This document shows, piece after piece, positions 1 to 8,442 of a DNA stretch of 64,000 nucleotides (the stretch's first letter is position 1; the number at the start of each line of letters is the position of its first letter). The notes under the pieces are model-generated. The model made no database searches, was not told where the DNA came from, and was given only the letters and a program-made list of their open reading frames with translations. This DNA comes from G963668605 sp963668605 (GTDB taxonomy: Bacteria > Acidobacteriota > Terriglobia > Bryobacterales > Bryobacteraceae), in assembly GCA_963668605.1 (NCBI GenBank), contig OY764903.1, positions 6,138,001 to 6,202,000 on the forward strand. Direction: 5' to 3'. Made by a program: the position numbers and the translations under genes.

Positions 1-1051
1 CGGCGCCCTTCGGCCCTCTCCAGAGCAGCGGAACGTGAGCCGAGCCTTCATATTGCACACCCTTGAACCAGCGTCCATGGTCGCCGAGCATGTTGCCGTG
101 GTCGGCCGTGAAAAGCACGAGCGTGTTGTCGGCCATACCGAGGCGTTGGAGTTCCGCGAGGAGTTCCCCCACGTGCTTGTCGACGTGCGTGATGGAGCCG
201 AAATACTTGGCGCTCATCGTGCGGATCATGCGCTCGTCATCCACGAAGTGCCGCTTGGAGCGATCTTTTTGCGCGGCGCGAATCTCCTTCGCGTTTGCGG
301 GCAACTTAGGAACCTGGATGGCGGCCGGGTCGTACATGTCGAAGTACGGCTGCGGTTCGACAGAGGGCGAGTGGGGTTTCAGGTAGCTGGTAAACAGGAA
401 CCAAGGCTGCGCGTTATCCTTGCGGGCGCGCATGTATTCGAGGGAGCGTGCGGTGATCCAATCTGTCTCGAAGTCTTCTTCCGGATACTTGAACAAACCC
501 ACGTCGTGGCCGAGCGGGTCGTCGGGCCACGGACAGGTCCCCTCGACGTGCGGCCACTTGCTAGGCGAGCCATGCTTCTTGCGCAGGTACGCGCTGTAGC
601 CGCTCTCCGGCGTTGGCCCTTCCGCGCTGAAACTCCAGAACTTGTCGAAGCCGTAATCAAAGCGCGCCGGCGTGTAGTGCAGCTTTCCGGAGATGGCAGT
701 GTGATAGCCGTAATGCTTCAGAATGGTCGGCAGGAAGATCTCGCCGTTATTCGCGGGGATGCCGTTCGTGACGACTCCGTGCACGTGCGCGTAGCGTCCC
801 GTGAAGACCGAAGCGCGCGCCGCCGAGCACACGGGGGACACTGTATAGGAGTTGGCGAAACGCACGCCTTCGTGCGCCAGTTTGTCGAGGTTCGGAGTCT
901 TGACGAGAGGGTGCTTCTCGCAGCCCATCGCGTCCCAACGCATCTCGTCGACCATGATGAAAAGAATGTTCGGCCGGGTGGCCGCGGCCGGCAACGGGGA
1001 TGCCGCCATCGCGCCGGCGGCAAGAAATTCCCGTCTGGATAGATTGCTCAT
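1..1051 (-). CDS. Sulfatase, N-terminal 350 residues (3' end outside window)
   Basis: Reading leftwards from the ATG at 1051, the frame stays open to the window edge, so the C-terminus is missing. The start follows a GGAAAGGTGACATC stretch that supplies a ribosome binding site. Residues 4-24 (SRREFLAAG onward) form a Tat-like leader, so the product is probably exported. The alkaline-phosphatase/sulfatase fold is shown by the metal Asp in IMVDE (D35), the formylglycine motif CSAAR with C75, and TADHG at D317-H318. The motif is C-x-A-x-R rather than C-x-P-x-R, a variant that anaerobic-type maturases also accept. It is expected to hydrolyse a sulfate ester, substrate unknown. It diverges from a second sulfatase across a palindromic repeat. 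Confidence 0.93.
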   Translation of the reverse strand, partial: MSNLSRREFLAAGAMAASPLPAAATRPNILFIMVDEMRWDAMGCEKHPLVKTPNLDKLAHEGVRFANSYTVSPVCSAARASVFTGRYAHVHGVVTNGIPANNGEIFLPTILKHYGYHTAISGKLHYTPARFDYGFDKFWSFSAEGPTPESGYSAYLRKKHGSPSKWPHVEGTCPWPDDPLGHDVGLFKYPEEDFETDWITARSLEYMRARKDNAQPWFLFTSYLKPHSPSVEPQPYFDMYDPAAIQVPKLPANAKEIRAAQKDRSKRHFVDDERMIRTMSAKYFGSITHVDKHVGELLAELQRLGMADNTLVLFTADHGNMLGDHGRWFKGVQYEGSAHVPLLWRGPKGA

Positions 1052-1172
1052 GATGTCACCTTTCCGTGGTGAATGAATACGCACCCGATTTTACTTCATA
1101 GACAGCCGTGCCGTGTTGAGCCCTTGCTAATCTCACGCCCGTCGCACCGCCGGGTAGCGATTCGCAAAACCA

Positions 1173-1286
1173 CGCCTCCCGTCGCTATCGCTCCGGGCAC
1201 CGTTGGCTGGCAGCGTAACCCCAAAACGGCGCCAGCCCAAACGGTGCCAGTTCAAACGGTGCCCAGAGCGATAGCGACGGGAGGCG
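1173..1286. repeat. Dispersed palindromic repeat, copy 1
   Basis: Arms at 1173-1204 and 1255-1286 are inverted copies of each other with one mismatch. The core of the left arm is CCCGTCGCTATCGC followed by GGGCACCGTT. The interior holds a smaller inverted pair (GGCTGGC at 1205-1211, GCCAGCC at 1231-1237) and three near-direct copies of CAAACGGTGCCAG between about 1222 and 1266. A related element lies at 35746-35836. It occupies the gap between two divergent sulfatases. No transposase is attached. It could be a REP/MITE-like element or a transcribed hairpin. Confidence 0.85.
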
Positions 1287-1339
1287 ATCCGCTCATCAGC
1301 GCACGCGGGGCGTCGTGGACAGGTCCGTGAAAATACCAT

Positions 1340-2851
1340 ATGCTGCTATCGATGACCGCATTCAGCAGACGCACCCTTCTCGGAGGCATGGCCGCGACAG
1401 CGGCAGGCAGAGGCGCAGCCGCTCGCAAGCCCAATTTCCTGTTCGTACTGGCGGACGATCATGCCGGTTACGTGCTCGGTTGCGATGGCAATCCGCTGGC
1501 TTCGACACCGAACCTGGACAGGCTCGCCGCCGAGGGCACGCGCTTTTCACGGCATTACTGCAACTCGCCTGTGTGTACGCCCTCGCGCCAATCCTTCTTT
1601 ACCGGCCAGTTGCCGCACATGTCGGGCGTGACGCGCTTGCCCACTCCGCTTTCAATCGAGAAGCCGACTCTCGCGAAACAGTTCAAGACCGCCGGGTATC
1701 AGACCGCTGTGTTCGGCAAGATGCACTTCAATCGTCCGGGCGCGCCGGGACTACATGGCTTCGACCTGATGATGACCGAGCGCGAAATCCGTGCGGCGTG
1801 GACGAAGGAAGTAAAGCCGCAGCCGATCCCGCCCGAGATCCGCACCAAGCCGCAATGGCGCCCGTTCCAGGATCCGGCGCGCATCTGGCTGAACGCGGAC
1901 AAACTGCCCTACCCGCGCATTGAGGCGGAGATGCTGGGCAGCTTCGTCGCTAAAAGTGCCGTTCAGTATCTGGAGCAGAATGCCTCGAAGCCGTTCGCAC
2001 TGTGGGTCAGCTTCATGGAGCCGCATTCGCCGTTCGATTTTCCCGTGGAGGATCGCGACCGGCTCGATCCACGCCGCTTCACCGCGCCGCGCGTGGGACC
2101 GGAAGACGGCTGGCAGATTCCGATCATCTTTCGCGATCTGAGTGACGCCGACAAGTGCGGCATCACCGCGGCATACTACACATCGGTCGGCTTTCTCGAC
2201 CGCAACATTGGGCGCGTGCTCGCGGCCCTGCGGCGTTTGAAACTGGAAGCCGATACCTATGTCGTCTACATGGCCGACCACGGCTACGACCTCGGTCACC
2301 ATGGCCGCTTCGAGAAGCACTGCGGCTATGACCAGGCCATGCGCGTTCCGCTGATTATGCGCTACCCGGGCCGTATCCGCAGCGGTGTGGTCAACGATCT
2401 CACCGAACACATTGATGTAAGCGCCACGATTGTGGACGTAATGAATCTCGACCGTTTGCCCGTACAGCACGGCCAGAGCCTGCACCCTTATCTGGAAGGG
2501 CGCAAGATGGACAATCCGCGCGACCACGTCTTCACGGAGTACCTTGAAAACGAAGAGGCATTCATTCGCAGCGGGCGCTGGAAATACATGCTCTGCTCCG
2601 GCCGGCGTGCGCGCACGGACGGATACCTGATCGACAACCCGACTCCGGGACGCTATCGCCGCCTCTTTGATCTGGAGGCCGACCCCGGGGAATTCACCGA
2701 CGTCGCGGCGAAGAACCCGGCCGTAGTGGCGAAGTTCGAAGGCCTCATGCTGGAGCGCTTCCGCAAGACTCATCCAGACGCGCCGCGCGAACCGCAGCGC
2801 CTGAGCCGCGAGGAGGCGATCGAGTTCTACCTGAAGCCGCGCGACTTGTAA
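1340..2851 (+). CDS. Exported sulfatase (type I, CTPSR motif)
   Basis: This 503-residue protein is a complete member of the sulfatase family. The N-terminus contains FSRRTLLGG, a Tat-like motif, and a start at the second Met (1352) would place it better; neither start has a strong ribosome binding site. The formylglycine motif is CTPSR with C79. Metal-binding residues are visible in VLADDH (D39-D40) and ADHGYD (D313-H314). Expected function is hydrolysis of sulfate esters outside the cytoplasm after Cys-to-formylglycine conversion by a maturase not seen in this window. The general length and the C-terminal region resemble choline-sulfatase/N-sulfoglucosamine sulfohydrolase-like enzymes, but the substrate cannot be read from sequence. 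Confidence 0.92.
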   Translation: MLLSMTAFSRRTLLGGMAATAAGRGAAARKPNFLFVLADDHAGYVLGCDGNPLASTPNLDRLAAEGTRFSRHYCNSPVCTPSRQSFFTGQLPHMSGVTRLPTPLSIEKPTLAKQFKTAGYQTAVFGKMHFNRPGAPGLHGFDLMMTEREIRAAWTKEVKPQPIPPEIRTKPQWRPFQDPARIWLNADKLPYPRIEAEMLGSFVAKSAVQYLEQNASKPFALWVSFMEPHSPFDFPVEDRDRLDPRRFTAPRVGPEDGWQIPIIFRDLSDADKCGITAAYYTSVGFLDRNIGRVLAALRRLKLEADTYVVYMADHGYDLGHHGRFEKHCGYDQAMRVPLIMRYPGRIRSGVVNDLTEHIDVSATIVDVMNLDRLPVQHGQSLHPYLEGRKMDNPRDHVFTEYLENEEAFIRSGRWKYMLCSGRRARTDGYLIDNPTPGRYRRLFDLEADPGEFTDVAAKNPAVVAKFEGLMLERFRKTHPDAPREPQRLSREEAIEFYLKPRDL

Positions 2852-2914
2852 TACCTTGGCAGTAACCCCGCGGCGGTTGAAACTCGCACTCCGGTGGCGT
2901 ATCATCAACACTCT

Positions 2915-4345
2915 ATGAATCATCCCGCAGCCGGTCGGGAGAGCGTGTCACGAAATCTCATCGGACTCAGCGCACGGCTGATTTCGAGAGCAGGCTACGC
3001 TTTTATGATTGCGCTGCTCATCGTCTCGGCCCTGGAGACGTACCGGATCCAAGGAATCCTCTCGCGGCAGACTCTCGAAATCTACCGGCAAGGCGTGAAG
3101 CAGGACCGGCTGCTATCCCAGTTGCGCCTGGATGTCTGGCGTGGTTCGGTCTACGCACGCGACTTTTTCCTCAATCCGGACGCGAGCCAAGCGGCGGCCT
3201 TCAAATCGCAGTTGGATAATCTGCGGCGCGAGAGCATGTCCGGCACCGACCAACTTGGCACGCTGTCGATCCCGGAACACAGCCGTGTGGAAGTGCGCAA
3301 CAGGCTGCTGGAGTTCTGGAACACCCTGGACGAGGCCGCCGAGTCTATGATCGGCGTGACTGGCGCCGATGCCCACGCGTTCGCCGAAAAAGAGATCGCT
3401 CCGCGTCGCAGCCAAGCCAGCGCGGCGCTCCGCCAACTCAGCCAGACCAGCCAGGAGGCGGTTGAAAGCAGCGCGATGGAACTGGCGCGAAGCCGTCAGG
3501 CGGCCGGTCAGAGAATTCTGCTCATGCTTGGACTCTCACTCATCTCCGGCACCCTGGTGGCGTTCTTCAGCATACGACGCAACGAAAACCTCGAGCGCGA
3601 ATTGCGCCGCCGGCACGAACAGACCGCGGAGGCGAAGAGGGAGCTGGAGCAGCTCTCGGTCCGGCTGATCGAAATCCAGGAAGAGGAACGCGGGCGGCTT
3701 TCCCGCGAGTTGCACGACGAGATCGGACAGGTGCTCACGGCGCTGCGCATCGAGGTTTCGCGCTCGCTCAGTTTGGTGGGCCCGCTTTCGCCCGAGGCCG
3801 GCCAGCAATTGGGCCGTGCCAGGGATTTGGCGGAGCGGGCGGTCCGGACGGTACGGAATATTTCGCTGCTGCTGCGTCCGGCCGCACTCGATGACTTGGG
3901 TCTGATCCCGGCGCTTCACTGGCAGGTGGAAGACTTCTCGCGACGCAGCGGAATTCAATGCGATTTCATGCAGGAGGACGTTGAGGATCTTTTGCCGGAC
4001 GAAATCAAGACATGCGCATACAGGATCGTTCAGGAGACGCTGCACAACTGCGAGAAGCATTCGGGCGCCTCTTGCATCCGCGTGCTCATTCGGCAGACGG
4101 CGGATTGTTTGCAGATCGAGGCAGAGGATAATGGAGTTGGGTTGGAACTTGCGCCCAACGGCATGCCTGTTCGGCGCCACGGCTCCGGCATCCTCGGCAT
4201 GCGCGAGCGGACCGTTATATTGGGCGGCTCACTGACGCTTTCATCCGCGCCAGGGAAAGGTTTGCGGCTTGTGGCACGGATTCCGCTGCACGATGCGGAT
4301 TCACGGGGGCCGGATGCGGCAGTGGGAACAGAGGTAAAGAGCTGA
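2915..4345 (+). CDS. Membrane sensor histidine kinase, NarL/DegS type
   Basis: The product has a first membrane segment near residues 25-45, an extracytoplasmic helical sensor region resembling four-helix-bundle sensors, a second segment near 200-220, then a HisKA_3 dimerisation domain and an HATPase domain. The phosphoacceptor is H267 in ELHDEIGQ. The ATPase motif appears as EDNGVGL and later GSGILGMRER. The stop overlaps the start of the downstream regulator (TGATG), so the pair is translationally coupled. An in-frame GTG at 2894 would add seven residues; I prefer the ATG at 2915, although neither has a clear ribosome binding site. The signal is unknown. Confidence 0.9.
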   Translation: MNHPAAGRESVSRNLIGLSARLISRAGYAFMIALLIVSALETYRIQGILSRQTLEIYRQGVKQDRLLSQLRLDVWRGSVYARDFFLNPDASQAAAFKSQLDNLRRESMSGTDQLGTLSIPEHSRVEVRNRLLEFWNTLDEAAESMIGVTGADAHAFAEKEIAPRRSQASAALRQLSQTSQEAVESSAMELARSRQAAGQRILLMLGLSLISGTLVAFFSIRRNENLERELRRRHEQTAEAKRELEQLSVRLIEIQEEERGRLSRELHDEIGQVLTALRIEVSRSLSLVGPLSPEAGQQLGRARDLAERAVRTVRNISLLLRPAALDDLGLIPALHWQVEDFSRRSGIQCDFMQEDVEDLLPDEIKTCAYRIVQETLHNCEKHSGASCIRVLIRQTADCLQIEAEDNGVGLELAPNGMPVRRHGSGILGMRERTVILGGSLTLSSAPGKGLRLVARIPLHDADSRGPDAAVGTEVKS

Positions 4346-4992
4346 TGCCGACGCGGATCTTGCTGGCCGACGACCACGCGATTTTGCGGCAGGGCCTGCG
4401 CCGTATTCTCGAAAGCTATCCAGGTTTTGTCATCGTGGCCGAGGCCCGCACCGGCCTCGAGGCCGTCCGCTCCGCCGAAACGGAGCGCCCCGATGTCGCG
4501 GTTGTGGACATCGCGATGAAGGAACTCAACGGCATAGAAGCCACAGCCCAGATCCTGCGGGTATCGCCGCGTACTGCCGTCGTGATGCTAAGCATGCATA
4601 GCGACGAGTCTTACGTGATTCGCGCAGTGCGCGCCGGCGCCTCCGGATACCTGTTGAAGGACTCCGTCGAGGACGATCTGGTGCAGGCGATTCACGCGGT
4701 TCAGAAAGGCGGGCAGTTCTTTAGCGCTGGCATCGCGCACGTTGTCGAAGAGGGCTACAACCGTCTGAAAACCTCCGGCGCGCCCGACGACCGTTACGAG
4801 TTGCTGACGAAGACGCAGCGGCTGGTTTATCAGTTGCTCGCCGAGGGCAACAGCAATAAGGAGATCGCGGCGCGGCTCAACGTCAGCGTTCACACGGTCG
4901 AGACCCATCGCGCCCGCATCATGGAGACCATGGAGTTGCATAGTGCCGCCGGACTTGTGTTGAGCGCCGTTCGCCGCGGCCTAGTCCGCTGA
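4345..4992 (+). CDS. NarL-family response regulator (REC plus LuxR HTH)
   Basis: This 215-residue regulator has a receiver domain with acidic residues D9-D10, phosphoacceptor D55 in VVDIAM, and the conserved Lys in LLKDS. A C-terminal LuxR-type helix-turn-helix (about residues 150-205, with NKEIAARLNVSVHTVETH) follows. It overlaps the stop codon of the kinase by one base and is its evident partner. It probably activates or represses transcription after phosphotransfer. Targets are unknown. A tandem paralogue lacking the DNA-binding domain follows at 5200. Confidence 0.94.
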   Translation: MPTRILLADDHAILRQGLRRILESYPGFVIVAEARTGLEAVRSAETERPDVAVVDIAMKELNGIEATAQILRVSPRTAVVMLSMHSDESYVIRAVRAGASGYLLKDSVEDDLVQAIHAVQKGGQFFSAGIAHVVEEGYNRLKTSGAPDDRYELLTKTQRLVYQLLAEGNSNKEIAARLNVSVHTVETHRARIMETMELHSAAGLVLSAVRRGLVR

Positions 4993-5199
4993 AGAGCGGC
5001 CCTTGAAGCCTGTTCGCCGTCGAATTACTCAAAACGCAGTATGGGCCGCCGGGCACGCATCGGGCTACAGTGGTTCATGAAGTGCGCGACCGCCGTTGTT
5101 GTCGTGTGCGTGGTCGGATGATCCCAGGTTTTCTATGAGGGCCAATACCCGGCGTGGTGTTTCCACGCGCGATGAATCCGAGAGCGTAAGGGGCTGCTG

Positions 5200-5625
5200 A
5201 TGCCGATCCGCATCCTTCTCGCCGACGATCATGACATACTCCGCGAGGGGCTTCGCCAGATCATTGAGTCCCACTCCGATCTTATGGTGCTTGCGGAGGC
5301 GCGCGACGGCTTGGAGACCGTCGAACTCGCCGGTCGACTGCACCCGGAGGTCGCGGTGGTCGATATCGGAATGAAGGGAAAGAATGGCATCGAGGCGACG
5401 GCGCAGATTCGCCAATGCTCGCCCGGGACAGCCGTTCTGATCCTAACCGTCTACGACGACGAGCACTACGTGATTCGCGCTGTCGGTGCGGGCGCGCGTG
5501 GATACATGCTTAAGGAGAGCCTGGAGGAAAAGGATCTCGTCCAGGCGATTCACACCCTGCGTGAGGGTGGACATTTTTTCAGTCCGGCGATTGCGGGCTT
5601 TGTGCCCGCCGGGAGTTTCTCGTAG
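5200..5625 (+). CDS. Receiver-only response regulator, truncated paralogue
   Basis: The 141-residue product aligns along its length with the receiver domain of the preceding regulator: the same MPxRILLADDH start, D55 in VVDIGM, and a Lys in MLKES. It stops at GFVPAGSFS, where the other protein continues into its linker and LuxR HTH. I see no HTH remnant in the 30 bases before the next, convergent gene, so the 3' part appears lost rather than frameshifted. A purine-rich AAGGGG sits upstream of the ATG. A perfect 6-bp hairpin (GCGGGC/GCCCGC, 5593-5609) lies within the last codons. It could act as a phosphate sink or single-domain regulator, or be decaying. Confidence 0.8.
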   Translation: MPIRILLADDHDILREGLRQIIESHSDLMVLAEARDGLETVELAGRLHPEVAVVDIGMKGKNGIEATAQIRQCSPGTAVLILTVYDDEHYVIRAVGAGARGYMLKESLEEKDLVQAIHTLREGGHFFSPAIAGFVPAGSFS

Positions 5626-5655
5626 CTCCAAGGCGCAAAGCGCCGCGGCCGGTCC

Positions 5656-6438
5656 TCAGATCTCTTTCCAGTGTGTTGCAAGCGAGCGCGGACGCAAGCC
5701 AGCGAGTGCCGGCGCGGCCACCAGCCTGCCGTACAGACGCATGAGTTGTGCAAACGTCGCGAGCAGCGACCGGATCCGGAAAAACTGGCTCTTGCCGTGC
5801 AGCCGTGGATAGTGATGCACGCCAACCTCCGCCACGCCGCACCCGCTCAGTTCGAGCTTGCGCACCAGTTCCACGCAAATCGTCCCGCTGGTCGAGGTAA
5901 GACGCAGATTCTTGAGCAGGTCGCGCTGAATCAGCCGGAAGTCGCAGTCGATATCCCGTACCTCGATCCGGAATAGGATACGTGCAAACGCGTTGTAGGC
6001 ACGGCCGATGACGATGCGATGCCATGGGTCGTGTCTCTCGAGCTTGTAGCCGTTGACGAGGCCGATGTGCGCGCGCACCTGTCCAAGCAGCAGCGGCAGT
6101 TCCCGGACATCGTACTGCCCGTCGCCGTCGGTGTAGAACACGTGCTCCTTCGTGGCGGTCTCAAATCCAGTGCGCAACGCGCCGCCATAGCCCCTGTTGA
6201 CCAGGTGCGTGACGACGCGCAGACGCGGCCCATACACGCGTTGAAGATTCCGCAGCACCTCGCCCGTGTTGTCGCGGCTTCCGTCGTTGATGACCGTCAC
6301 TTCATAGTCTTCGACGTTGTCCTCAAGCACGTCGAACGTCCCGGCGAGCAGCGCAGGCAGAGAATCGGCATCGTTGTAGGCGGGAAAGAAAACGCTCAAC
6401 GACGGGAATTTCGGATTGCCTGGCTGTTGTGTTGTCAT
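5656..6438 (-). CDS. GT2 family glycosyltransferase (polyprenyl-phosphate sugar type)
   Basis: The 260-residue protein begins with a short tail, then LSVFFPAYND, the usual GT-A opening strand of family 2 enzymes. VINDGSRDNTG and the nucleotide-sugar/metal motif TDGDGQYD follow. These match DPM1/GtrB-like enzymes that transfer a sugar to a polyprenyl phosphate at the cytoplasmic membrane. There is no long C-terminal pair of membrane segments as in GtrB, so it is probably peripheral. It is convergent with the truncated regulator and diverges from a GT-C-like membrane protein at 6603, which could use the lipid-linked sugar; that link is inference. Confidence 0.88.
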   Translation of the reverse strand: MTTQQPGNPKFPSLSVFFPAYNDADSLPALLAGTFDVLEDNVEDYEVTVINDGSRDNTGEVLRNLQRVYGPRLRVVTHLVNRGYGGALRTGFETATKEHVFYTDGDGQYDVRELPLLLGQVRAHIGLVNGYKLERHDPWHRIVIGRAYNAFARILFRIEVRDIDCDFRLIQRDLLKNLRLTSTSGTICVELVRKLELSGCGVAEVGVHHYPRLHGKSQFFRIRSLLATFAQLMRLYGRLVAAPALAGLRPRSLATHWKEI

Positions 6439-6602
6439 GATCGGGCTCGCGAACTTTAGTGCAACTTTAATTCTCGCGATGTGTTGGGTGCGCGGGTATC
6501 CTGTGAATCAGGTATTTTTCCGGATAGAGGCGGGAATACTGAAACCGCTGTATGGTTGCCGGACTGGCTGGGCTTTACACTGGCCAACGGGTGAACTTTT
6601 TT

Positions 6603-7952
6603 ATGTGGCTGTCTGGCGGTGCTAACCACGCCCCACCGGCTCGGAGGACTGCGCTTTGGCTCGCCGCTTTGGCGGCGCTTGCGATCCTGCCGTACGTTCG
6701 GGTGGCGGAGTTGCCGTTCATTTCCGACGATTATATTCAGATCTTCCTGGGCTGGAAATACGGTGCCGTCTCCGGCTGGCGCGATTTAGCGCTCGATCCC
6801 CTTTACCGCTGCCGCTCGACTTCCCTGGTGATGTCCTATTGGACGTGGCGTTTTTTCGACCTGAACCCGCTGGCCTACTATTCGAGCAGCATCCTACTGC
6901 ATGTGTTCAATACCTGGCTGGTCTTCGGATTGGGCGCCTGGCGCTTTGTCGGCTGGCGTCTGTCGGCGCTGGCAGCCGGATTCTTTGCGGTTTTCGAGGG
7001 CCATCAGGAAGCGGTCATCTGGTATGCCGCCCTGCCGGAATTGCTGGTTTTCTTCTTCTCCGTGTCGACGTTTCTTTTGTGGATTCTCTGGCTCCAGTCC
7101 GGTTGCGCCCGCTGGCGGCATTACCTTTGCGCGCTGGCGGGCTTTTTTCTTGCGCTGGCGTCCAAGGAATCTTCCGTTGTCATCGTGCCGCTCCTGTTCG
7201 CGGCGACGCTGCTCGAGCGGGCACACCTGCGCCGCGCGCTTTTGCTTTGGTTGCCGTTTGTGTCGCTCGCCGTGTTTTACGCGCTATCGATCCACGCTTC
7301 GCGTTCCGAGCACCTCTTTTATCACGACGGTACTTTCTCCCTGACCGCATTCTTCCTGAAGACGCTGACCATCAGCACAGGCCGGTTGTTCTGGGTCTGG
7401 GGATACGCGGGTCTTCTCGCGTTGCTGTTATTCCGCCCCGCGCACTGGATGCGCACATTGTCGATCGCGGCGGTCTGGATTGTGATCACATTTCTGCCCT
7501 ACAGCTTCCTGACATACATGCCGCGCGTTCCGAGCCGCCATACGTACCTGGCCAGCGCGGGACTGGCTCTGATTGTAGCGGCGGGCGCACTCGCTTTCCG
7601 ATGGCGTATGGCGGAAAAGCACCCGTGGGCGCTGCCGGCCCTGGCCACCCTGTTGGTGGTGCATAACTGCGGCTATGTCCTCACCCGCAAACATGCCCAG
7701 TTCAAGGAGCGCGCCGAACCGACGGAAAAACTGTTGAATCTGGCACGCCGCACTCCGGGCACGATCTATCTGCACTGCTTTCCTTACGGCGGCGAGGTGG
7801 CGGAGTTGGCTCTGGAAGTCTCCGGAGTCAAGTCTCGTAAGCAGCTTGTGATCGGCGGGACACCGCCTCCGGACGCTGAGTCTTACTGTCTCGGCAGCGT
7901 CGACGATCACATCCGCGCCGGTGCGCCTTTGCCTTCAGCCGGTTCTTTGTAG
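6603..7952 (+). CDS. Multi-pass membrane protein, GT-C glycosyltransferase-like
   Basis: About ten hydrophobic segments run through a 449-residue protein. After the first (ALWLAALAALAILPY) comes the acidic pair in PFISDDYIQIF. This placement of Asp residues in the first outer loop is characteristic of GT-C enzymes such as PMT/ArnT-type transferases. The C-terminal part is soluble and lacks recognisable TPR units. I chose the ATG at 6603 because it puts a short tail before the first membrane helix; an upstream ATG at 6552 is also in frame and neither has a good ribosome binding site. Divergence from a GT2 lipid-sugar transferase suggests a shared glycan pathway. Donor and acceptor are unknown. 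Confidence 0.75.
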   Translation: MWLSGGANHAPPARRTALWLAALAALAILPYVRVAELPFISDDYIQIFLGWKYGAVSGWRDLALDPLYRCRSTSLVMSYWTWRFFDLNPLAYYSSSILLHVFNTWLVFGLGAWRFVGWRLSALAAGFFAVFEGHQEAVIWYAALPELLVFFFSVSTFLLWILWLQSGCARWRHYLCALAGFFLALASKESSVVIVPLLFAATLLERAHLRRALLLWLPFVSLAVFYALSIHASRSEHLFYHDGTFSLTAFFLKTLTISTGRLFWVWGYAGLLALLLFRPAHWMRTLSIAAVWIVITFLPYSFLTYMPRVPSRHTYLASAGLALIVAAGALAFRWRMAEKHPWALPALATLLVVHNCGYVLTRKHAQFKERAEPTEKLLNLARRTPGTIYLHCFPYGGEVAELALEVSGVKSRKQLVIGGTPPPDAESYCLGSVDDHIRAGAPLPSAGSL

Positions 7953-8442
7953 CGGGCCGGAAAGCCGCGCGAAAGAGAAGACGGTCCAGTCTTCGGGAGT
8001 CCGAGCACCGCACAAAGTGGAACTGTTGAGTGAGCAAGCCGGCGTTAGGTTCGGATCCATCCTGTGCGGCCCAGTCAACTTCCAGTTGCGCTGTCATCCA
8101 GGCGAAATGCACTTTTTGATCTCGGGCTCCTGAAGAATCTGCTGTCTTCCTCTATCAATATTTCGTGTCGACTAATGACCGTATTTGGTCATACGGTTGG
8201 TCACTCGATGACAGCAAGGCAAACGGATTCCCTTCACGCTAGGCTGACTTGTGCGAGCTATTGCATCGTTTTGGGATCAATGCTCTGCGGCGCTATGCGC
8301 GAATTGTGTATTGGATTCAGCCATTTACGCCGGTTCACCGAACATCGAGTACGGCTCGGCCCAGGAACGCCTCGTACCAGTTTTCGATTGGTATCTGACG
8401 TGCCACTAAGTACTGCTCGGTCCAGCGGACCTTGATCTTTCA
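7953..8442. other. 490-base gap upstream of the kai operon, no supported gene
   Basis: Short open frames here have no family resemblance or ribosome binding sites and I do not call them. Visible signals are an inverted repeat at 8178-8197 and a 17-base direct repeat AGTACNGCTCGGYCCAG at 8348-8364 and 8409-8425, 61 bases apart, the second ending just before kaiC. The stretch probably carries the promoter and control region of the Kai operon. Confidence 0.5.
8178..8197. promoter_or_regulatory. Inverted repeat ACCGTAT-N6-ATACGGT, possible operator
   Basis: A perfect 7-bp dyad with a 6-base spacer lies about 250 bases upstream of kaiC. It overlaps a direct repeat of TTGGTCA (8185-8191 and 8197-8203). 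No T-run follows, so it is not an intrinsic terminator. Assignment as an operator is inference. Confidence 0.35.

Noticed and set aside
1751..2923. A 390-codon open frame on the minus strand
   Set aside because: It is antisense to the CTPSR sulfatase and shows no domain.
8064..8435. Possible 123-codon gene upstream of kaiC
   Set aside because: It contains the direct repeat and dyad, lacks family resemblance, and codon use does not match neighbouring genes.
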